A stretch of DNA of 64,000 bases. Origin: Cloacibacterium sp047601505 (GTDB taxonomy: Bacteria > Bacteroidota > Bacteroidia > Flavobacteriales > Weeksellaceae). Location of the stretch: NCBI RefSeq assembly GCF_047601505.1, contig NZ_JASGJD010000001.1, forward strand, positions 1,426,001 through 1,490,000, written 5' to 3'. Within the stretch, counting starts at the first letter, position 1, and each line of letters begins with the position of its first letter. This document shows, in pieces, positions 57,881 to 64,000 of this stretch. The position numbers were made by a program, and so were the translations under genes. A model generated the notes under the pieces. It made no database searches. It saw only the letters and a program-made list of their open reading frames with translations, and had not been told where the DNA came from.

Positions 57881-60358
57881 ATGATAAAAAAATTGTGTTT
57901 TCTAATTATATCATTAATCTGTTCTACATCAATAATTTCAGCTAATGAATGCATTTCTTATTCAAAAAAAGGAAATCAGGTTATATTTAATTGCAAAGAT
58001 GGCTCAAAGCTTTCGTTAACAATCAACAGCAGCTCTGTTGTGAAAGTTTGGTTCGACCAGTTAGGTAAGTTCTCTCGTCAGAATCCATCTTTTGCGATAG
58101 TTAATGATCAATTGGAAAATGTCAGCGATATATCAGTGAACGAAGAACCTTCTGCCTACGAGATCTTTACTTCAAAACTAAGAATCCGCGTCAACAAAAA
58201 TCCTATGCAACTCCAGATTTTTGACAAATATCAGAAACTGGTTTTTAGCGATTATAACGACAAAGGAAATGTCCCAAACGGGATAGGTATAAAATCTTAC
58301 AAAAACCTAAGAAGCGATGAGCAGTTTTTTGGTTTGGGCGAGAAAACAGGAACGCTCAACAGAAGAGGCAAAAATTACAAAATGTGGAACAGCGACAAAC
58401 CTTGTTACTCTACCACAGAAGACCCGATTGCCAAGAGTATCCCGTTTTTTATGAGCAGTTATAATTATGGGATTTTCCTTGATAACACTTATAAAAGCGA
58501 GTTCAAATTCGGGACAGAATCAGATGATTATTATTCCTTCGAAGCTCCGAATGGCGCATTTGTCTATTATTTTATTTTCGGGAAAGATTATAAAGATATT
58601 CAGAAACAGTACATCACGTTGACAGGACAACCGATAATGCCTCCAAAATGGGCACTTGGTTTTGCACAAAGCCGTGGTTTGTACACCAGAGAAGATCAGG
58701 CGCTGGAAGTGGCGGCAGAATTCCGTAAACGCAAAATTCCGATTGATGTGATTTATCAGGATATTGGCTGGACGCAGAATCTTCAGGATTTCGAATGGAG
58801 AAAAGGCAATTACAAAGATCCGAAAGGAATGCTGAAAAAATTGAAATCCAATGGTTTCAAAATGATTGTCTCACAAGATCCCGTTATTTCAAAAAAAGAT
58901 AATAGACAATACATAGAAGCCAACAAACTGGGTTATTTTGTAAAAGATGTCCGCACAGACAAAGCTTACGAAATGCCGTGGCCATGGGGTGGAAACTGTG
59001 GTGTTGTCGATTTTACACTTCCTGCCGTGGCAGATTGGTGGGGAAAATATCAGCAAAAACCATTGGATGATGGGGTCAGCGGCTTTTGGACAGATATGGG
59101 CGAGCCAGCTTGGAGCAATGAGGAAGATACCGATAGACTGAATATGAAACACCATCTTGGGATGCACGATGAGATTCACAATGTTTTTGGATTAACTTGG
59201 GACAAAGTGGTAAAAGAGCAGTTTGATAAGAGAAATCCTAATAAGCGTATTTTCCAGATGACGCGCTCGGCTTATGCCGGTTTGCAGCGTTACACATTTG
59301 GTTGGACTAACGACAGCGGAAACGGGAACGATGTTCTCGACGGTTGGTCACAAATGGAAAATCAGGTTGCTGTTGGTATTTCCGCAGGTTTGGGAGGAAT
59401 CCCGTTCTGGACAACCGATATTTCTGGCTATTGCGGAGATATTACAGATTATCCAGCAATGGCAGAACTCTATACAAGATGGATGCAGTTTGGCGTGTTT
59501 TGTCCGCTTAGCCGTGCTCACCACGAAGGGGACAATGTAGTAGAACCTTGGAAATTTGGAGAAGTGGCAGAGAAAAATACCAAAGCCGCCATCGAACTGA
59601 AATACCAACTTTTTCCTTACTTATACACTTATTCCAGAAAAGCACACGATACGGGATTGCCGATTACAAGAGGTCTTTTTATGGAATATCCTAAAGATTT
59701 GGAAGCCGCAAAAATCGACAATCAGTTTATGTTCGGCGAAGAGATTCTTGTGGCACCAATTCTCAAAAAAGGGGAAAGGGTAAAACGGGTTTATTTCCCG
59801 GATGGCGAATGGATCGATTTTAACGATAAAAAAACCGAATATCTTGGAGGCGAAAAACTGCCTTACAAAGCACCGCTCAACACCATCCCGATTTTTGTAA
59901 AAAAAGGGTCAATTGTGCCGATGATGCCTATTATGCAATACATTGGTGAGAGAAAAGATTATCCCATAACCTTCCATGTTTTCCCGAATTATGAAGATGA
60001 GAAAGCAAGTTTCACATTGTATGAAGATGAGGGAGAAAATCAGGATTATCTCAAAGGTATTTTTTCATTGACAAACATCATTTGTACGACGGTTTCAATC
60101 GGTTATAACATTGATATTTCACCTGAAGATAAAGGGTTTCATCAGTCTGATAAAAGAAATTTTGTTCTCAGTATCTTGAGTGATAAAAAACCAACTTCGG
60201 TTTATATCAATGGAAGCGTAGCAACTTGGATTCCGTTGGAAAAATTAAATATTGATAATGATTTCTCGCAACAATGGAGCTGGGATGAAAATGGGAAAAA
60301 ATTGCTGGTGAAAACACCAGATCAAAGAAAAAAAATAAATATTAAAATAAATAATTAA
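57881..60358 (+). CDS. GH31 alpha-glucosidase/dextranase-like enzyme
   Basis: An 825-residue retaining GH31 enzyme with a signal peptide (1-21, SIISA|NEC). An N-terminal beta-sandwich (25-240) precedes the barrel: PPKWALGFAQSRGLYTRED, VIYQDIGW, nucleophile Asp405 in GFWTDMGEP and acid/base Asp478 in FGWTNDSGNG. These motifs closely resemble the F. johnsoniae dextranase-type GH31 (FjDex31A). C-terminal beta-domains run from about 610. It most likely acts in the periplasm on isomaltooligosaccharides. From roughly base 58000 on, the gene is richer in G and C than the genes before it. Confidence 0.93.
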   Translation: MIKKLCFLIISLICSTSIISANECISYSKKGNQVIFNCKDGSKLSLTINSSSVVKVWFDQLGKFSRQNPSFAIVNDQLENVSDISVNEEPSAYEIFTSKLRIRVNKNPMQLQIFDKYQKLVFSDYNDKGNVPNGIGIKSYKNLRSDEQFFGLGEKTGTLNRRGKNYKMWNSDKPCYSTTEDPIAKSIPFFMSSYNYGIFLDNTYKSEFKFGTESDDYYSFEAPNGAFVYYFIFGKDYKDIQKQYITLTGQPIMPPKWALGFAQSRGLYTREDQALEVAAEFRKRKIPIDVIYQDIGWTQNLQDFEWRKGNYKDPKGMLKKLKSNGFKMIVSQDPVISKKDNRQYIEANKLGYFVKDVRTDKAYEMPWPWGGNCGVVDFTLPAVADWWGKYQQKPLDDGVSGFWTDMGEPAWSNEEDTDRLNMKHHLGMHDEIHNVFGLTWDKVVKEQFDKRNPNKRIFQMTRSAYAGLQRYTFGWTNDSGNGNDVLDGWSQMENQVAVGISAGLGGIPFWTTDISGYCGDITDYPAMAELYTRWMQFGVFCPLSRAHHEGDNVVEPWKFGEVAEKNTKAAIELKYQLFPYLYTYSRKAHDTGLPITRGLFMEYPKDLEAAKIDNQFMFGEEILVAPILKKGERVKRVYFPDGEWIDFNDKKTEYLGGEKLPYKAPLNTIPIFVKKGSIVPMMPIMQYIGERKDYPITFHVFPNYEDEKASFTLYEDEGENQDYLKGIFSLTNIICTTVSIGYNIDISPEDKGFHQSDKRNFVLSILSDKKPTSVYINGSVATWIPLEKLNIDNDFSQQWSWDENGKKLLVKTPDQRKKINIKINN

Positions 60359-60364
60359 TAGAAA

Positions 60365-62521
60365 ATGAAGAAGTTATTATTGCTTATTGCATTAAATTTT
60401 GTAAGCCTTGTTTTTGCACAACAGCTCCAATCTCCAGACGGAAAAATTGTGATGAATTTTTCTATTCAGAATGGTGGTTTCCCTACCTATCAACTTAACT
60501 ATAAGGGTAAAGAAATCATTAAACCGAGTAAATTGGGCTTTGAGCTGAAAACCAAAGATGCACCTGCAAATGATGCCCGTAATTTTTTGAACAACAATTT
60601 TGCAATCACTGGTTCAGAAACAGCCAAGTTTGATGAAACTTGGACGCCAGTTTGGGGTGAAACAAAAACCATCCGCAACCATTACAACGAGATTTTGATT
60701 CACCTAAAACAAAGCGGAACAGACCGCTTGGTAGATGTTCGTTTCCGTTTGTTTGATGACGGATTAGGTTTCCGTTACGAGTTTCCTCAACAAAAAAATC
60801 TGGTTTATTTCACCATAAAAGAAGAGAAAACTCAGTTTGCGATGACGGGCGATCATACAGCGTATTGGATTCCCGGCGATTATGATACGCAGGAGTACAA
60901 CTATACAACATCAAAATTGTCAGAAGTCAGAGGGCTGATGTCTAAATCTTATGAAAAAGGAAATGTGTCTCAAACTTCATTTTCGCCAACTGGTGTTCAG
61001 ACTTCTTTGATGATGAAAACAGCAGATGGTATTTATATCAACCTGCACGAAGCAGCTTTAATAGATTATTCTTGTATGCACCTTAATTTGGATGATAAAA
61101 ACCTAGTGTTTGAATCTTGGTTAACACCGGATTCTCATGGGGATAAAGGTAAAATGCAGGCGCCACGCCACACACCTTGGAGAACCATTATCGTGAGCGA
61201 CGATGCCAGAAATATCTTAGCATCCAAAATGACTTATAACCTGAATGATCCTAGCAAAATCACGGATACATCTTGGATCAAACCAACAAAATACGTGGGG
61301 GTTTGGTGGGAAATGATTTCTGGTAAGAGCAGTTGGTCTTACACCGATGAATTTCCCTCTGTACAGCTAGGCGTTACGGATTACAGCAAAGCAAAACCAA
61401 ACGGAAAACACGGCGCCAACAATGCCAACGTAAGACGTTATATTGATTTTGCTGCGAAAAATGGTTTTGCTGCTGTTTTGATAGAAGGCTGGAATACCGG
61501 TTGGGAAGACTGGTTCGGGAACGATAAAGATTACGTTTTTGATTTCGTAACACCTTATCCGGATTTCGATATAAAAGCTTTGAACGATTATGCCCATTCC
61601 AAAGGCATTAAGCTGATTATGCACCATGAGACTTCGGGATCTATCAGAAACTACGAACGCCATATGGATGCAGCTTACAAACTGATGAACAAATACGGCT
61701 ATGATGCGGTGAAAAGTGGTTATGTAGGAAACATCCTTCCTGTTGGTGAAACACATTACAGCCAATGGACAAACAACCATTACCAATATGCCATAGAAAA
61801 AGCAGCAGATTATAAAATTATGGTGAATGCACACGAGGCGGTTCGTCCGACAGGGATTGCCAGAACTTATCCTAACCTTATTGGTAACGAATCTGCAAGA
61901 GGTACAGAATATCAAGCATTCGGGAATGATAGAAACAATCCAAATCACGTTACATTGCTACCTTTCACCAGGCTAATTGGTGGCCCAATGGATTATACAC
62001 CGGGAATTTTCCAAATGGATGTTACCAACGGGTCGCACGTTAATGCAACGATAGCCAACCAATTGGCGTTGTATGTTACAATGTACAGCCCTTTGCAAAT
62101 GGCAGCTGACTTCCCAGAAAATTATGAAAAATTCTCAGATGCTTTCCAATTCATCAAAGATGTAGCAGTAGATTGGGATGACAGCAAGTATCTTGAAGCT
62201 GAACCCGGGCAATATATTACTGTAGCCAGAAAAGCAAAAGGTACTGACAAATGGTTTGTAGGAAATGTTTCTGGTTACAAGCCTTTCAAATCAAAAATTT
62301 CTTTTGATTTCTTGGATAAAGGCAAACAATACATTGCAACAATTTATTCTGATGCTAAAGATGCCGATTATCTTAAAAATACACAGGCTTACAACATCCG
62401 AAAAGTGTTGGTAACCAGCAAATCAAAATTAGAGCAACTTTCTGTTCCAGGCGGCGGTTATGCCATCAGCATTGTTCCGGTAAAAGATAAAGCAGAAATT
62501 AAAGATTTAAAATCATTGTAA
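60365..62521 (+). CDS. GH97 inverting alpha-glucoside hydrolase
   Basis: A 718-residue calcium-dependent GH97 enzyme with signal peptide (1-19, LVFAQ). The catalytic residues of the inverting SusB type are present: Glu422 (IMHHETSGSIRNYERH) and Glu491 (VNAHEAVRPTG) as bases and Glu515 (ARGTEYQAFG) as acid. The Asp nucleophile of the retaining GalA type is not used, so alpha-glucosidase is favoured over alpha-galactosidase. It lies 6 bases after the GH31 gene and 10 before the GH65 gene, a tight periplasmic enzyme set. Confidence 0.94.
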   Translation: MKKLLLLIALNFVSLVFAQQLQSPDGKIVMNFSIQNGGFPTYQLNYKGKEIIKPSKLGFELKTKDAPANDARNFLNNNFAITGSETAKFDETWTPVWGETKTIRNHYNEILIHLKQSGTDRLVDVRFRLFDDGLGFRYEFPQQKNLVYFTIKEEKTQFAMTGDHTAYWIPGDYDTQEYNYTTSKLSEVRGLMSKSYEKGNVSQTSFSPTGVQTSLMMKTADGIYINLHEAALIDYSCMHLNLDDKNLVFESWLTPDSHGDKGKMQAPRHTPWRTIIVSDDARNILASKMTYNLNDPSKITDTSWIKPTKYVGVWWEMISGKSSWSYTDEFPSVQLGVTDYSKAKPNGKHGANNANVRRYIDFAAKNGFAAVLIEGWNTGWEDWFGNDKDYVFDFVTPYPDFDIKALNDYAHSKGIKLIMHHETSGSIRNYERHMDAAYKLMNKYGYDAVKSGYVGNILPVGETHYSQWTNNHYQYAIEKAADYKIMVNAHEAVRPTGIARTYPNLIGNESARGTEYQAFGNDRNNPNHVTLLPFTRLIGGPMDYTPGIFQMDVTNGSHVNATIANQLALYVTMYSPLQMAADFPENYEKFSDAFQFIKDVAVDWDDSKYLEAEPGQYITVARKAKGTDKWFVGNVSGYKPFKSKISFDFLDKGKQYIATIYSDAKDADYLKNTQAYNIRKVLVTSKSKLEQLSVPGGGYAISIVPVKDKAEIKDLKSL

Positions 62522-62531
62522 ACCTTTTATA

Positions 62532-64000
62532 ATGCGTAAAAACAAATGCTGTAAAATAGTTTTGATCGCCCTATTATGTGTGACGACATTCCATGCGCAG
62601 CAGAAAAAATCACTCTGGACTATTGAGGCAACCAGCACCGACAACTATGTCGGTGCGCCCATAGCCAGCGGAAAAATAGGGATTCTTCCTTGGAAAGAGC
62701 CGTTTTCTGTGCAGCACGTGATGCTGAATCACGTATTTGATATTGGTGATGCTGGCGTAAATCAGGCTTTGCAGGGTATCAATCCGTTTCATCTGGAAAT
62801 GGTGGTGAATCAGCAGAAAGTCGACTCCAAATCCATTACCAATTGGAAACAGTCGATTGATATGAAAAAAGCCATTCACAGCACCTCTTTTACCATTCCG
62901 GGTAAAGCGGAAATTAAATATCATATTGCAGCACTCAGGAATTTACCTTATTCCGGATTGATTGAAATTGAAGTCAAAGCTTTAGACAATATCAGCATTC
63001 AATGCCTTAACCAAATGAATATTCCTGGCGGCTATATCGATATTAAAAACCGTTTGGTAACAGCGAATGTTGGTCTGGATGGCGGTAAAGCAATGATTTT
63101 GGAAACCGAAGCGTCTTCTGTTAAAAAAGCCCATAATGTGGTAGCTTCGTCCGAATTTATTTTTGACAGAAATAAACTGACGGTCAGAAATGAAAATCAA
63201 CAGAAAAATATCCTTGAAGGTCAAATCAAGAAAGGGGAGACCATTAAGTTTTCTTTGGTAGGTTCAGTTTGTACAACACGGGATTTCAACGATCCGAAAA
63301 GTGAAGCCGAACGAGAAGTGATTTATGTTTCGTTTTTAGGAACAGACCGAATCCTGAATGAACATTATGCGCTTTGGGACAAGCTTTGGAAAGGTGATAT
63401 TGAGGTGGAAGGCGATGATGAAGCCCAATTGGTGGCAAGGTCAGCCTTGTTTAATCTCTATTCTAATGCCTTGGAAAATTCGAGGTTGAGCATTTCTCCA
63501 ATGGGATTGTCCGGAACTTTTTACAGCGGACATATCTTTTGGGATTCCGAAATCTGGATGTACCCGCCGATGCTTTTTATGAATCAGGGCATTGCCAAAT
63601 CTATGATTGATTACCGAACCGACCGTTTGCGAGCTGCAGAAAACCGCGCACTATCTTATGGTTACAAAGGCGCAATGTTTCCTTGGGAATCGGATGACAA
63701 AGGCGAAGAAGCAACGCCGATTAATGCGTTGACAGGACAGTTTGAACATCATATCACTGCCGATGTCGCTATTGCGTTCTGGAATTATTATCAGATGACG
63801 AAAGATAAAGATTGGTTGATGAAAGAAGGTTTTCCGGTGTTGCAGAAAATCGCTGAATTCTGGACGTCCAGAGCGGTAAAAAACTCTGACGGAACCTATT
63901 CTATCAATTATGTGATTGCGGCCGATGAATATGCAGAAGGCGTGGACGATAATGCTTTTACCAACGCAGTTGCCAAAAAAGCCATGGAATATGCTTCCCA
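62532..64000 (+). CDS. GH65 glycoside hydrolase, partial at window edge
   Basis: The first 489 residues of a GH65 protein; the gene continues past the window. It has a signal peptide (TTFHA|QQK), an N-terminal beta-sandwich (about 28-290) and the start of the alpha/alpha6 barrel. SGTFYSGHIFWDSEIWMYPP and AMFPWESDDKGEE are GH65 marks. AADEYAEGVDDNAFTN (463-478) carries the general-acid Glu (466 or 469). Export argues against a phosphorylase. F. johnsoniae has a kojibiose hydrolase of this family in its dextran locus, so cleavage of alpha-1,2-glucosyl branches is the best guess. GC and codon use are higher than in susCDE. Confidence 0.9.
   Translation, partial: MRKNKCCKIVLIALLCVTTFHAQQKKSLWTIEATSTDNYVGAPIASGKIGILPWKEPFSVQHVMLNHVFDIGDAGVNQALQGINPFHLEMVVNQQKVDSKSITNWKQSIDMKKAIHSTSFTIPGKAEIKYHIAALRNLPYSGLIEIEVKALDNISIQCLNQMNIPGGYIDIKNRLVTANVGLDGGKAMILETEASSVKKAHNVVASSEFIFDRNKLTVRNENQQKNILEGQIKKGETIKFSLVGSVCTTRDFNDPKSEAEREVIYVSFLGTDRILNEHYALWDKLWKGDIEVEGDDEAQLVARSALFNLYSNALENSRLSISPMGLSGTFYSGHIFWDSEIWMYPPMLFMNQGIAKSMIDYRTDRLRAAENRALSYGYKGAMFPWESDDKGEEATPINALTGQFEHHITADVAIAFWNYYQMTKDKDWLMKEGFPVLQKIAEFWTSRAVKNSDGTYSINYVIAADEYAEGVDDNAFTNAVAKKAMEYAS

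Noticed and set aside
61367..61948. 193-codon frame on the minus strand within the GH97 gene
   Set aside because: It is antisense to a strongly conserved catalytic region of GH97 and has no recognisable family.
62610..63224. Minus-strand frames at the right end
   Set aside because: They are antisense to the partial GH65 gene, whose plus-strand frame is open from 62532 to the window end with clear GH65 motifs.
49525..64000. A starch (Sus) locus
   Set aside because: There is no GH13 enzyme in the cluster, and GH27-like plus GH31 plus GH65 fits dextran better; the GH13 gene is about 20 kb away in the core.

Overview
The window is chromosomal DNA from a low-GC member of the Bacteroidota, most likely a Flavobacteriia species close to Chryseobacterium, Cloacibacterium or Kaistella. 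This rests on the TAnnTTTG-type -7 promoter elements, the lack of clear Shine-Dalgarno sequences, the Bacteroidota-only families (SusC/SusD/SusE, GSCFA, DUF5683, DUF6377, type IX secretion C-terminal domain) and gene order such as parA-parB-DUF5683-dapB-lepB. The species call is an inference.

Positions 1-45500 look like core chromosome with small accessory insertions. From left to right they hold: a minus-strand ParD/ParE toxin-antitoxin pair followed by a HipA-like kinase and a DUF3037 protein (49-1758); polA (1900-4731); small genes and a surface-glycan group with a GT2 glycosyltransferase, a GT-B-like protein, an FkbM methyltransferase and a Wzx-type flippase (4956-11930); hpt-adk-obgE; two DEAD-box helicases; tatD, SIMPL, GSCFA and polyprenyl synthase genes; a PiT phosphate transporter with its DUF47 partner; a thioredoxin-like lipid-envelope reductase; a lipoprotein GH13 amylase; purA; tonB; parA-parB-DUF5683-dapB-lepB with a second, apparently catalytically dead signal peptidase; WbqC; an S8 protease; OmpA; a four-gene cassette resembling mycobacterial decaprenylphosphoryl-arabinose synthesis; a cysteine desulfurase and thioredoxin.

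At 45558-45737 there are two identical tRNA-Asp genes. A tyrosine recombinase of the Bacteroidota type follows, with repeated GGGACACC sites before it. Beyond it lies a complete-looking polysaccharide utilization locus that runs off the right end: DUF6377 regulator, a type IX-secreted GH27-like enzyme, SusC, SusD, SusE, GH31, GH97 and GH65. The enzyme set matches the known Flavobacterium johnsoniae dextran locus rather than a starch locus. I infer that an integrative island inserted at tRNA-Asp delivered dextran (alpha-1,6-glucan, with alpha-1,2 branches) utilization. GH27 would cut glucan at the surface, SusCDE would bind and import oligosaccharides, and GH31, GH97 and GH65 would finish them to glucose in the periplasm.

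The most unusual structure is not a gene. Many intergenic spacers carry degenerate repeats with a strict 7-nt period, each of a different sequence. They often start at a stop codon and are sometimes mirrored as an inverted half. One such array (GTACAAA x4) lies inside the GT2 glycosyltransferase gene, where copy-number change would shift the frame. Other dispersed palindromic repeats are inserted in frame inside polA, the GT2 gene and the GT-B-like gene.
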